A DNA stretch of 59,705 bases from an uncultured Clostridia bacterium. GTDB taxonomy: Bacteria; Bacillota; Clostridia; TANB77; CAG-508. The notes beneath the pieces were generated by a model that did not search any database, was not told the origin of the DNA, and worked only from the letters and a program-made list of their open reading frames with translations. Below are positions 1-8,443 of this stretch, in pieces. The translations under genes were made by a program, and so were the position numbers. Position 1 is the stretch's first letter, and every line of letters begins with the position of its first letter. The stretch spans positions 1 through 59,705 of the forward strand of contig CALXYJ010000007.1 of assembly GCA_944392945.1 (NCBI GenBank), in the 5' to 3' direction.

Positions 1-19
1 GAGCCAGAATAATTTTAAG

Positions 20-64
20 AAACTCTTGAAAACAAATAATATCAATGTTTTCAAGAGTTTTTTT
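20..64 (+). terminator. Rho-independent terminator of an upstream gene
   Basis: A 14-bp inverted repeat (20-33 with 47-60) is followed by a T run. It ends a transcript that enters from outside the window. The first six bases, GAGCCA, would fit the 3' end of a tRNA, but this is too short to claim. Confidence 0.75.
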
Positions 65-230
65 GACCTAACTATTTCTAATTTCAAAATACAAAATTAG
101 ATGGAATTTATCAAATAAAGCTGGAAATATTTTTTAAATTTATTTAAATGAAAGTTTATATTGTATATAAGGGAAAAAAATGATATCATTAATCGAAATA
201 AATAAAAATTTATAATTGAAGGAGATAAAA

Positions 231-842
231 ATGAAAATAGGAATAGATATAGATGATACTACTTTCTTAACAGTCAAATCAATGCTTAAATATGCAGATA
301 AATATGAAGAAGAAATTTTAGGAAAACCAATTAACAGAGATAGTTTTGGATTAATTAAAGATAGATATTATTTAAAAGTTTTATATGGGTGGGATGAAAA
401 GACCAAATATGCTTTCTTTAATAAATATTATAAAAACGTTTTAGAAGAGTGTACTATGCTTCCTAATGCAGATAAAACGATACAAAAATTTAAGGAAGAA
501 GGAGAAGAAATATATTTTATTACAGCAAGATTAATGAATATAAGTGGTTGTGATACAGAAGGAATTACTAAAAGTAGCTTAGAAAAATTTAATATTCCAT
601 ATGACAAATTGTTTTTGCATATTAGTGATAAATTAAAGTTTTTTAAAGAAAATGATATTGATTTATGTATAGAAGATAGCTATGATACATGTAGAAAGCT
701 AACAGACAATGGTATAAAATCAATATTGATGACAACTAAGATGAATGAAAATATTGATGCTACAGGGATTACAAGAGTAAATAATTGGAATGAAATATAC
801 AATGAAGTAGAAAAATATAAAAATACAATTAAGATAAAATAG
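231..842 (+). CDS. HAD-superfamily 5'-nucleotidase-like phosphatase
   Basis: The protein has 203 residues. The N-terminus holds the HAD motif I signature DIDDT (about residues 6-10). ITAR at about residue 97 fits motif II, and IEDSYDTC at about 145 fits the C-terminal acidic motif. This layout resembles the small cytosolic 5'(3')-deoxyribonucleotidase and YqfW type, which dephosphorylate nucleoside monophosphates; the substrate is inferred. The ATG at 231 is preferred to an upstream TTG because GGAG at 221-224 is correctly placed for it. An HD hydrolase follows 12 bases downstream, so the two probably form an operon. Confidence 0.7.
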   Translation: MKIGIDIDDTTFLTVKSMLKYADKYEEEILGKPINRDSFGLIKDRYYLKVLYGWDEKTKYAFFNKYYKNVLEECTMLPNADKTIQKFKEEGEEIYFITARLMNISGCDTEGITKSSLEKFNIPYDKLFLHISDKLKFFKENDIDLCIEDSYDTCRKLTDNGIKSILMTTKMNENIDATGITRVNNWNEIYNEVEKYKNTIKIK

Positions 843-854
843 GAGGAATTACAA

Positions 855-1409
855 GTGAAAGAAGAATTTTTAATGCTATTAAGAAGTGTAAATAGAAAAG
901 GAATGGATGAATTAATTAATTTTATAGAAAAATCTGATTTTTTTAAAGCTCCAGCAAGTACTAGATATCATGGATGTTATGAAGGAGGACTTTTAGAGCA
1001 TAGTTTAAATGTATATAAATTATTGTGTGAGAAAGTAAAAAATTGTCCTATAGAAATAAATGTTTCACAAGATAGTTTAATAATAATTGCATTATTACAT
1101 GATATTTGCAAAGTTAATTTTTATAAGGTTGATTATAGAAATGCAAAAAATAGTTTAGGAGTTTGGGAGAAGGTACCATATTATACAATAGATGATACAA
1201 TACCATATGGTCATGGAGAAAAATCAGTAATGATGATTTCTGAATATATAAAATTAACTGTGGAAGAGAAATATTGTATTAGATGGCATATGGGATTTAC
1301 AGAGCCAAAAGAACTTTATGGAACATTAGGACAAGCTTATAAAAAATATCCATTAGCTTTGTTAGTACATGAAGCAGATTTAGAAACTACATATTTTTAT
1401 GATGTATAA
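855..1409 (+). CDS. HD-domain phosphohydrolase
   Basis: The 184-residue protein carries the HD-fold metal ligands: GLLEHS near residue 47, LLHDICK near 80, GHGEKS near 120, IRWHMG near 139 and HEADLE near 172. The family hydrolyses phosphomonoesters or phosphodiesters of nucleotides or RNA ends with divalent metals. The substrate cannot be told from sequence. Translation starts at GTG 855 behind AGGAGG at 841-846. It follows the HAD nucleotidase closely and ends at a bidirectional terminator, so both probably share one transcript. Confidence 0.75.
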   Translation: MKEEFLMLLRSVNRKGMDELINFIEKSDFFKAPASTRYHGCYEGGLLEHSLNVYKLLCEKVKNCPIEINVSQDSLIIIALLHDICKVNFYKVDYRNAKNSLGVWEKVPYYTIDDTIPYGHGEKSVMMISEYIKLTVEEKYCIRWHMGFTEPKELYGTLGQAYKKYPLALLVHEADLETTYFYDV

Positions 1410-1411
1410 AT

Positions 1412-1446
1412 AAAAAACTGTGGTCTATTTCAGACTACAGTTTTTT
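1412..1446. terminator. Bidirectional terminator between convergent genes
   Basis: A hairpin with the arms AAAAACTGT and GGTCT, pairing with AGACT and ACAGTTTTT around ATTTC, lies between the HD hydrolase (plus) and coaD (minus). T or A runs on both sides suit both directions. Confidence 0.8.
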
Positions 1447-1457
1447 AGATTTAAGCA

Positions 1458-1934
1458 TTAATTTTCATTTAGTTTTAAAGTTTTTATAATAGATTTTGGT
1501 ACATAATTAGATATATCTCTATTATTATTTATAAGATCCATAATCATAGTAGAACTTATAAAACCAAATTTACCAGATCTAATATAAATTGTATCTAGGC
1601 TAGAAAGTTCTTCATTAATTTGAGCAAGATTTTCTTCATAATGATAGTCCATGTCGTTTCTAAGACCTCTTATAATATAATTACAATTACAAGAAATTGC
1701 AGCATCAATAGAAAGATTGTCATATGAAATGACTTCTACATTTGTTAAATTTTCTTCTGTTAGACAATTTTTTATAGCATTTTCCATTATATCTTTAGGA
1801 AAACGCCTTGCTTTAGAGTAATTTATACCAATTCCAATAATGACTTTATCGAACAATTTACTTGCAGATTTTACTACATGTAAATGACCATTAGTGAAAG
1901 GATCAAAACTACCAGGATAAAAACCAATATTCAT
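1458..1934 (-). CDS. coaD: Phosphopantetheine adenylyltransferase
   Basis: CoaD transfers AMP to 4'-phosphopantetheine, the fourth step of coenzyme A synthesis. The 158-residue product has the family length. It opens with the nucleotidyltransferase signature GSFDPFTNGHL (residues 8-18), which contains the HxGH-like nucleotide site. IIRGLRN near residue 88 and ISSTMI near residue 126 are the typical second and third signatures. AGGAG lies just upstream of the ATG on the minus strand. It is apparently monocistronic and convergent with the preceding HD gene. The last CoA step, coaE, is at 48891. Confidence 0.95.
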   Translation of the reverse strand: MNIGFYPGSFDPFTNGHLHVVKSASKLFDKVIIGIGINYSKARRFPKDIMENAIKNCLTEENLTNVEVISYDNLSIDAAISCNCNYIIRGLRNDMDYHYEENLAQINEELSSLDTIYIRSGKFGFISSTMIMDLINNNRDISNYVPKSIIKTLKLNEN

Positions 1935-2064
1935 AATAATACCTCCATAAATATTGATAGTATTATATAATTAATTATTATTAAATACAATAATTTTATA
2001 TACTTTGTAATTTTTTATTAAATGATATATAATCTAATAAAATGATATAAGTGAGGGAAAACAA

Positions 2065-2706
2065 ATGAAAAACTTATCTATAGAAGAGGCATATAAACTT
2101 TTAGAAGAAGCTCCTAGAAAAAATAAAGAATTATGGATAAAACATTCTGTAAATGTTGCGATTGTGTCAGAAAGATTAGCAGAACAATTAAATCTAGATA
2201 GTAAAAAAGCCTATGTTTTTGGATTAATTCATGATATTGGTAGGAGACAAAAAGAACATGTTGGCCTAAGACATATTTTAGAAGGATATAAATTTTTAGT
2301 TGATTTAGGATATGAAGAAGAATCAAGGGGATGCTTAACTCATACTTTTTACGATCGAAGTTTAGTTATACCAAATTTGACTAAAGAAAATACAAATCTT
2401 ACAAGAAGTGAAATTGATTTTATATCAAAGTATATAAATAAAAACGGATTTAACTTATATGATAAAATATTGCAAATTGCTGATAATATGGGAAGCGCAA
2501 GTGGAATAAATACTATAGAGAGAAGAAGAACAGAGAGTATGCTAAGATATGGAATGACAGATGTTTCAGAAAAGAATTTAAGAGGAATATTTAAAATACA
2601 AAATGAAATTGAAAATAAGTTAGGGTATTGCATTTATCGTTTATTTCCTGAAGTTTCTGATAATATTAGTAAAACGTTAATAAAAGATGTAATAAGTTTA
2701 AAATAA
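2065..2706 (+). CDS. HD-domain hydrolase
   Basis: A 213-residue protein with an HD metal site: IKHSVNVA near residue 25, LIHDIGRRQ near 55 and HILEG near 71. It is distinct from the HD protein at 855. The N-terminal EAYKLLEEA segment followed by HS..VA resembles HDIG-type phosphohydrolases of nucleotide metabolism. The exact reaction is not visible. It starts at ATG 2065 behind GAGGG. The gene stands alone between coaD and tRNA-Asn. Confidence 0.7.
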   Translation: MKNLSIEEAYKLLEEAPRKNKELWIKHSVNVAIVSERLAEQLNLDSKKAYVFGLIHDIGRRQKEHVGLRHILEGYKFLVDLGYEEESRGCLTHTFYDRSLVIPNLTKENTNLTRSEIDFISKYINKNGFNLYDKILQIADNMGSASGINTIERRRTESMLRYGMTDVSEKNLRGIFKIQNEIENKLGYCIYRLFPEVSDNISKTLIKDVISLK

Positions 2707-2729
2707 ATAAAAAAATTTTGAATAAAATA

Positions 2730-2758
2730 TTGCAAGAAAGAATATAATAGTATATAAT
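2730..2758 (+). promoter_or_regulatory. Promoter of tRNA-Asn
   Basis: TTGCAA (2730-2735), a 17-base spacer and TATAAT (2753-2758) end 19 bases before the mature tRNA. Confidence 0.7.
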
Positions 2759-2777
2759 ACAAAATGTAAATAGAAAT

Positions 2778-2853
2778 TCCTCTTTAGCTCAGTTGGTAGA
2801 GCGCTCGGCTGTTAACCGATAGGTCGTTGGTTCGAGTCCAACAAGAGGAGCCA
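2778..2853 (+). tRNA. tRNA-Asn (anticodon GTT)
   Basis: The 76-base cloverleaf has acceptor arms TCCTCTT and AAGAGGA, discriminator G and an encoded CCA at 2851-2853. The D arm is GCTC/GAGC and the T arm contains GTTCGAGTC. The anticodon GTT is at 2811-2813. One mismatch (C-T) closes the top of the anticodon stem. A terminator follows directly, so it is a single-tRNA transcript. Confidence 0.97.
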
Positions 2854-2860
2854 ATGTAAA

Positions 2861-2892
2861 AATAACAGATAAGAAATTATCTGTTATTTTTT
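2861..2892 (+). terminator. Terminator after tRNA-Asn
   Basis: Perfect 12-bp stem AATAACAGATAA (2861-2872) with 2877-2888, loop GAAA, followed by T residues. Confidence 0.85.
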
Positions 2893-2951
2893 ATATTACT
2901 TAGAGAAAATATTGTGTGATTTCAAAGGAAAATTTTAAGGAGATTTAATCA

Positions 2952-4199
2952 ATGGGCGTTATATATGAAATAGCAAGTAAAATTAATTCAAATGGTGGAA
3001 ATCTATATTTAGTTGGAGGAGCAATTAGAGATAAATTATTAGGGATTGTAAATCACGATGAAGATTATTGTGTAACAGGAATATCTTTTGATGAATTTAA
3101 AGAACTATTTCCAGAGGCGATTATTAAAGGAAAAGATTTTCCTGTTTTTTCTATTGCTAATAAAGAATTTGCTATTGCAAGAAAAGAAAGAAAAATAGGA
3201 ATTGGACATAATAGCTTTGATGTAAAAACTGATAAAAAAATAACAATTGAAGAGGACTTAGAACGTAGAGATATTACAATAAATGCTATTGCAAAAGAAG
3301 TATTGACTGATAAAATTGTAGATCCATTCAATGGAATGGAAGATTTAAAAAAGAACATTATTAGAGCAGTTAGTAACCATTTTGTTGAAGATCCATTAAG
3401 AGTATATCGAGTTGCGAGGTTTGCTAGTCAATTTAATTTCAATGTAGAAGATAATACTATGAATATGATGAAATTGCTAAAAAATGAATTGTATAGTTTA
3501 GCTGTTGAAAGGGTGTATAATGAATTAAGAAAAGCATTATTAACAGATAAGCCATCAATATTTTTTGATATATTAAAAGATGCAAATGTTTTGGATATTC
3601 ATTTTAAAGAAATATATGATTTGATTGGAGCAGAACAACCAATTGAATATCATCCTGAAGGAGATAGTTATAATCATACAATGATTGTACTTGATAAAGT
3701 GGCAGATAAAACTAAGTCTCTATCTGATGAAAGAAAATTAGAATTACGCTTTTCAGCTTTGGTTCATGATTTAGGAAAAGGAACAACGCCAAAAGAGGAA
3801 TATCCACATCATATTAAACATGAAGAAAGAGGAGCTGAATTAGTAAAGCATATTGGAAATAGATTAAAATTACCTACGAGAATGATTAAATGCGGTATAA
3901 CATCTTGTTTAGAACATATGAGAGGTGGAATTTTTGATAAAATGACATTTGCAAAAAAAGTTAATTTTATAGAGCGAGTGAATAGTACTATTTTGGGATT
4001 AGATGGATTACAAATTATTGTAGATGCAGATAATATGTCAGGAGATAGTGATAAAAATCAGTTTGCAGATCTGGGTCATGAAATTATAAATTGTACTAAT
4101 GGAGATGAAATAATGAGACAATATGATATTACAGAAGGAAAAGAAGTTGCAAACAAAATGCATGAAATAAGAGTAAGGTATTTAAAAAATAGAGGTTAA
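2952..4199 (+). CDS. cca: CCA-adding tRNA nucleotidyltransferase with HD domain
   Basis: The 415-residue protein fits class II bacterial CCA-adding enzymes with a C-terminal HD domain. LVGGAIRDKLLG (residues 20-31) is the nucleotidyltransferase entry motif and the DED around residue 37 supplies metal-binding carboxylates. ERRDITINAIA near residue 98 and EDPLRVYRVARF near 140 are the nucleobase-recognition motifs. HDLGKG near residue 271 marks an HD phosphohydrolase domain, which in this family can open 2',3'-cyclic phosphate. Its role is 3' CCA synthesis and repair. Start at ATG 2952 behind AAGGAG. Confidence 0.93.
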   Translation: MGVIYEIASKINSNGGNLYLVGGAIRDKLLGIVNHDEDYCVTGISFDEFKELFPEAIIKGKDFPVFSIANKEFAIARKERKIGIGHNSFDVKTDKKITIEEDLERRDITINAIAKEVLTDKIVDPFNGMEDLKKNIIRAVSNHFVEDPLRVYRVARFASQFNFNVEDNTMNMMKLLKNELYSLAVERVYNELRKALLTDKPSIFFDILKDANVLDIHFKEIYDLIGAEQPIEYHPEGDSYNHTMIVLDKVADKTKSLSDERKLELRFSALVHDLGKGTTPKEEYPHHIKHEERGAELVKHIGNRLKLPTRMIKCGITSCLEHMRGGIFDKMTFAKKVNFIERVNSTILGLDGLQIIVDADNMSGDSDKNQFADLGHEIINCTNGDEIMRQYDITEGKEVANKMHEIRVRYLKNRG

Positions 4200-4278
4200 C
4201 AGGAGTTTAAAATGAATTATATATAATTACTGGTTTGTTGCTTATAAATTATATATAATAAAAAATAGGGAGATAATA

Positions 4279-5085
4279 ATGGAAATAGAATTAATTAAAA
4301 AATTAAATTATTTTAATATACATGCTAATTTGGGATTTCAATTTGATGGTTTTGATCAATATGAAAATTATAGTATAGCATATAATAATAAAATAAAAGA
4401 TTATTGGTATAATTTTATTACTAATGTAAAAGCAGATTCAAAAGAAGAGTTTGACAAGATCGTAATGGAAGCGACAGCTAAGATGAAGAAAAAAAATAGA
4501 GATGTGGCAATTGCAGTATTACCATTCATGCAAGGAATTTATAATAATAGAAAAACATATTTCGATGATGGATACGAGTTAGTTTCTAGAGAAGTATGGC
4601 AAGTATATGATAAATTTGATAATATTAATACTAATTGTTCTGTAAATGTAAAATTAGAAAAGACAACAAATATGGGATTATATAGTGAAGAAATGATAAA
4701 AGCATATCAAACGGGAGATAAGAACGATCCTTATGGAGATTTGAATTCAATTTATAAGGAGGTCTATTCAAATCATAAGAAAATAGAAAATGAATATACA
4801 GAAGAATTTTTATTTGCAAAAGTAGATGGCAAAATTGTAGGAGTTACAAGTGCTGTATATGATAATGAAATTTATGGAATATATGGACTAGCTATAAAAA
4901 AAGAATTTAGATGTAAAGGAATTGGAAAAGAAGTTTTAAAACAGCAATTAAAAATGTGCAAAGATAAAAATTTAAAGTTAGCTTTTTTACAAACTGAAGA
5001 TGGATATTATCCGGCTGATATATATAGAAAATTAGGTTTTAAAGATGTTTGTATAGAATATTACTATATAAAAAGAAATACATAA
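4279..5085 (+). CDS. GNAT-family N-acetyltransferase
   Basis: The 268-residue protein has a GNAT fold in its C-terminal third. GLAIKKEFRCKGIGKEVLKQQL near residues 198-219 is the acetyl-CoA pyrophosphate-binding loop (Q/RxxGxG/A; here RCKGIG), and YPADIYRKLGFKD is the usual C-terminal strand-helix. The N-terminal 150 residues are divergent and may form a second, degenerate GNAT half. The acceptor substrate is unknown. Another GNAT gene follows 20 bases downstream, which suggests co-transcription. Confidence 0.8.
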   Translation: MEIELIKKLNYFNIHANLGFQFDGFDQYENYSIAYNNKIKDYWYNFITNVKADSKEEFDKIVMEATAKMKKKNRDVAIAVLPFMQGIYNNRKTYFDDGYELVSREVWQVYDKFDNINTNCSVNVKLEKTTNMGLYSEEMIKAYQTGDKNDPYGDLNSIYKEVYSNHKKIENEYTEEFLFAKVDGKIVGVTSAVYDNEIYGIYGLAIKKEFRCKGIGKEVLKQQLKMCKDKNLKLAFLQTEDGYYPADIYRKLGFKDVCIEYYYIKRNT

Positions 5086-5105
5086 AATAGGAGAAATAAT
5101 TAATT

Positions 5106-5684
5106 ATGGAAAATATAAAGTTAAAATATGTAGGTATGAATGAATTCAAAGAAGATGTATATTCTTATTATTTAGAGATATTTCCAGAAGATGAGAGAAA
5201 ACCATTAGAATTAATACAGTCATCTTACGAAGAGCAATATACAAAGATTATAGAGATTGTACATAAAAGTGAAATAGTAGGTTTTATGTTATTAAATAGA
5301 GTTAAAGAAAAAGGATATTGTGTGTTGGATTATTTGGCAATATTGCCACAATACAGAAATAGTAAATTTGGTACCAAAGCATTACAGCTTTTATTAGAAC
5401 AAGAAAAAGAAAATAAAGGAGTTTTTATAGAGGTCGAAAAACCTGGCTTAGGTAGAGATAAAGAGGAGAATTTATTAAGAGAAAGAAGAACAAATTTTTA
5501 TGAAAAGATTGGATTCAAAAAATTAAATTTTGATTTGTTATTGTTTGATGTTATGTATGTACCTTATTTATATTCAAAAATAAATGATGATGAAAGCATA
5601 ATAATTAATGAAATATTGAATATTTATGAGTCAATATCAGGAAAAGAGAGAATTAAACGAAATTGCAAGATACTAAAAATATAA
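5106..5684 (+). CDS. GNAT-family N-acetyltransferase
   Basis: A 192-residue GNAT protein. The signature is LDYLAILPQYRNSKFGTKALQ (about residues 76-96), with YRNSKFG taking the place of the RxxGxG acetyl-CoA loop, followed by NFYEKIGFKKL. The substrate is unknown. It starts at ATG 5106 behind GGAG and lies immediately downstream of another GNAT. Confidence 0.8.
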   Translation: MENIKLKYVGMNEFKEDVYSYYLEIFPEDERKPLELIQSSYEEQYTKIIEIVHKSEIVGFMLLNRVKEKGYCVLDYLAILPQYRNSKFGTKALQLLLEQEKENKGVFIEVEKPGLGRDKEENLLRERRTNFYEKIGFKKLNFDLLLFDVMYVPYLYSKINDDESIIINEILNIYESISGKERIKRNCKILKI

Positions 5685-5739
5685 TATTAAAATTTTTTAT
5701 TTTGCAAGAAGAAAAAATACATACGATATTATGTGAAGT

Positions 5740-5768
5740 TTGACAAAAGAAATAAAACATGTTAGAAT
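5740..5768 (+). promoter_or_regulatory. Strong promoter for leader or small RNA
   Basis: Consensus TTGACA (5740-5745), a 17-base spacer and TAGAAT (5763-5768). No start codon with a ribosome site follows before the hairpin at 5858-5894, so the first product is RNA. Confidence 0.75.
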
Positions 5769-5774
5769 AGACAA

Positions 5775-5903
5775 CATATTTAAGAGTTTATCTAGGAAGT
5801 AGTTCCGAGCGATAAAGAACAATTAATAAATTGTTTACACGAAGTAAGATTTATAAGGTCTTGCAAAGGAGTCTTAAGGATTTTTTTGCAAGGCTTATTT
5901 TTT
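5775..5903 (+). ncRNA. Candidate small RNA or attenuator leader
   Basis: The region runs from a consensus promoter to an intrinsic terminator (stem 5858-5867 with 5885-5894, T run 5898-5903). Two hairpins precede it: TTTATC/GATAAA enclosing GGAA-GTAG-TTCC, and AACAATT/AATTGTTT. I do not recognise an Rfam class. T-box, SAM and purine core motifs are absent. The GNAT-DUF402 gene begins 80 bases after the terminator, so this could be a cis-acting attenuator of that gene or an independent small RNA. Confidence 0.4.
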
Positions 5904-5982
5904 ATAGTATACAGAAAATCTAGTAAAAAAATGTATGGGAAACATTATTTCATTATAAAATGTGAAATTAGGGAGTGATAAA

Positions 5983-7563
5983 ATGAAAGATAATATAGAT
6001 ATAAATGTTAGAAAAGTAAGGAAAGAAGATTTAAAATCTGTTGCAGAAATTACAGTTAATAGTTGGCAAACTGCATATAGAAATATTATAGATGATGAAT
6101 ATTTAGATAATTTAAGCATAGAAGAAAAGTATAAAAAAAGATTGAAAGACTATACTAAAGATGAATTTATAGTTGCAGAATTAAATAATGAAATAGTTGG
6201 ATTTTGTAGATATAGAATAGGTAATTATTATGAAGATATTAATTCTAATATAGATTGTGAAATTACTGCATTATATGTAAAAGTAAAATACAAAAGAAAT
6301 GGTATAGGTAAAAAACTTGTAAATTATGTTATAAATGAATTTAAAGAAAATGGGTATTTTCAAATGGTAATATGGTGTCTTAAAGATAATTATCCAGCAA
6401 GAGATTTTTATGAGAAAATAGGTGGTACTTATTGTGCAGAAAAGGAATTGGTAAGGGGAAACAAGGTATATATGGAAGCAGGTTATATATACAATTTGAA
6501 AAAATTACCAAAGGATGAATTGGAATTAATAATTCCAACAAAAGAACATAAAAAACAGGTTGAAGAGTATTTACAAGAATTTTTAGATAATGGGGAAAAT
6601 GAGATTGCAGGAGATGGTGGGCTTGATAGAATTAAAGATTTTGATGAATGGTTAGAAAAAATACAAAATGATTTAGTTATTAATACAACAGATAAAAATA
6701 AGGTTAATGCAACAATGTATTTAACAATAAGAAAATCAGATAGAAGAATAGTAGGAAATTTACAAATAAGGCATTTTTTAAATGAAAAATTATTAAATTA
6801 TGCTGGACATATAGGAGATAGTATAAGACCATCAGAAAGAAGAAAAGGATATGCAACAGAACAAATAAGACTAGCATTAGAAAAATGTAGAGAAATAGGA
6901 ATAGATAATGTTTTAATGGATTGTGATAAAAATAATATTGGATCTGCAAAAGCTATTAAAAATAATGGTGGCATTCTTGAAAATGAAGTTTATGTTGGCA
7001 ATGAACTTGTACAGAGATATTGGATTAGTTTAAAGAAACGATTTGTTACAAATCCTAATCACATGGAAATTGTTGAAGACGGAAATTTAAAAATAAGGAA
7101 TTTTAATAATTCTGACTTTAATGGTGATGTTGCATTGATTAGATTTAATAAAATGTATAAACCATATTTAATTGAATCAACTAAATTGTGTCTTGCAGAT
7201 AATAATTATAAATGGCTTGAATTTTATGATTATAGTAAGAGATACAGATTAACTGCTATGTATAATGAAAAAAATGAAATTGTTGAATGGTATTTTGATA
7301 TAGCAAGAAGAATTGGAAAGGAAAATGATATGCCTTATGAAGATGATTTATATCTTGATGTCGTTGTTAATTCAAGAAGAGAGGTAATATTACTTGACGA
7401 AAATGAACTAGAGGAAGCTTTTAAAAGATTTGAAGTTAATAAAAAGGATTATGAAATGGCATATAATGAGGCAAACAATTTAACGAATAAATTAAAAAAT
7501 AATGTGGAAGAATTAAAAATATTTACTGATAAATATTTAGAAAAAATGCTTATGGTAGATTAA
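5983..7563 (+). CDS. Three-domain fusion: GNAT-GNAT-DUF402
   Basis: A 526-residue protein. Residues 1-165 form a GNAT domain (ALYVKVKYKRNGIGKKLVNY, then ARDFYEKIGG). Residues about 175-345 form a second GNAT domain (GDSIRPSERRKGYATEQIRLAL, then SAKAIKNNGG). Residues about 355-526 match DUF402, the fold of YgaC/Ntdp nucleoside tri/diphosphatases and FomD: LTAMYNEKNEIVEWYFDI, PYEDDLYLDVVV, LLDENELEEA. The acceptors are unknown. The start at ATG 5983 is preferred to GTG 5962 because AGGGAG sits at 5969-5974. A fusion of two acetyltransferases to a nucleotide-phosphatase domain is unusual. Confidence 0.8.
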   Translation: MKDNIDINVRKVRKEDLKSVAEITVNSWQTAYRNIIDDEYLDNLSIEEKYKKRLKDYTKDEFIVAELNNEIVGFCRYRIGNYYEDINSNIDCEITALYVKVKYKRNGIGKKLVNYVINEFKENGYFQMVIWCLKDNYPARDFYEKIGGTYCAEKELVRGNKVYMEAGYIYNLKKLPKDELELIIPTKEHKKQVEEYLQEFLDNGENEIAGDGGLDRIKDFDEWLEKIQNDLVINTTDKNKVNATMYLTIRKSDRRIVGNLQIRHFLNEKLLNYAGHIGDSIRPSERRKGYATEQIRLALEKCREIGIDNVLMDCDKNNIGSAKAIKNNGGILENEVYVGNELVQRYWISLKKRFVTNPNHMEIVEDGNLKIRNFNNSDFNGDVALIRFNKMYKPYLIESTKLCLADNNYKWLEFYDYSKRYRLTAMYNEKNEIVEWYFDIARRIGKENDMPYEDDLYLDVVVNSRREVILLDENELEEAFKRFEVNKKDYEMAYNEANNLTNKLKNNVEELKIFTDKYLEKMLMVD

Positions 7564-7772
7564 AATAAAGATGAAACTTGTAGACAATCAAAAGGACTAA
7601 TTCCGGATGGAATACTAAACTACTCGTGAAACTTTAGAGAAAGCTTACCTTTTACCATTTTTGGAATAAATACAGAATTTTACTAATATTGCTATTGCTT
7701 TTTTTATATGTATATAATAGAATGATTATATATAGATATATTGAGAAATATGTTATAAGGAGACACTAATAT

Positions 7773-8195
7773 ATGGAGAATATTATAAAAGTGGGTATAG
7801 GAATTATAGTTAGAGATGGAAATAAAATTCTTTTAGGACATAGATGCGATAATTGCAAAGATACAGGAGGAATTTATGAACCTGGGAGTTGGACATTACC
7901 TGGTGGTAAACAAGAATATAATGAAACAGTATTAGAAGGAGCGAAAAGAGAGGTTAAAGAAGAGACTAATTTAGATGTTTCTAATTTATCTATATTTGGA
8001 GTTACTGATGATATTCAACCTGGTAAACATTTTGTAACTATTCAAATTGTTTCAAATAAATTTGAAGGAGAATTAAAAAATATGGAGCCAACTAAACATA
8101 GTGAGTGGAAATGGTTTGATATAAATAATTTGCCTGAAAAAATATATTCTCCAAGTAAAAAATTTTTAAAAGAATATTTAGAAAAAAATAAATAA
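7773..8195 (+). CDS. Nudix hydrolase
   Basis: The 140-residue protein contains a canonical Nudix box, GGKQEYNETVLEGAKREVKE followed by ETNL (GX5EX7REUXEEXGU), at about residues 45-68. It follows the WTLP segment typical of MutT/NUDT15-like (d)NTP pyrophosphatases. It probably hydrolyses a nucleoside diphosphate derivative; the substrate is unknown. The start at ATG 7773 follows AAGGAG. Confidence 0.88.
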   Translation: MENIIKVGIGIIVRDGNKILLGHRCDNCKDTGGIYEPGSWTLPGGKQEYNETVLEGAKREVKEETNLDVSNLSIFGVTDDIQPGKHFVTIQIVSNKFEGELKNMEPTKHSEWKWFDINNLPEKIYSPSKKFLKEYLEKNK

Positions 8196-8443
8196 ATTTG
8201 ATATAAGGGGTTAATAAGAATAATGCAGATAAAAACAAATAGAAACGCCGAAACCATTGGCGTTGTACACACACGAGTACGTTTAATAAAATAAAGAAAG
8301 TAGCAGATGAGGCTACTTTATATTGCGTGGAAAACAGGATGACTGTAGCACTATATGTAAAAAAATAGTGCAAGCAGGACGTCCTGTTTTTTTGCGTGCA
8401 ATTTTTCAAAAATATAAAGAAGAAAATGGAGGAGAAAGTAAAG
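8196..8443 (+). other. Hairpin-rich intergenic region before an FGE-like gene
   Basis: Three stem-loops lie in tandem: AACGCC (8244-8249) with GGCGTT (8259-8264); AAAGTAGC (8297-8304) with GCTACTTT (8312-8319); and AAAACAGGA (8331-8339) with TCCTGTTTTTTT (8382-8393), the last a terminator enclosing a smaller TAGCACTA-type hairpin. They separate the Nudix gene from the surface-protein gene and may attenuate the latter. No known riboswitch core was recognised. Confidence 0.5.
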
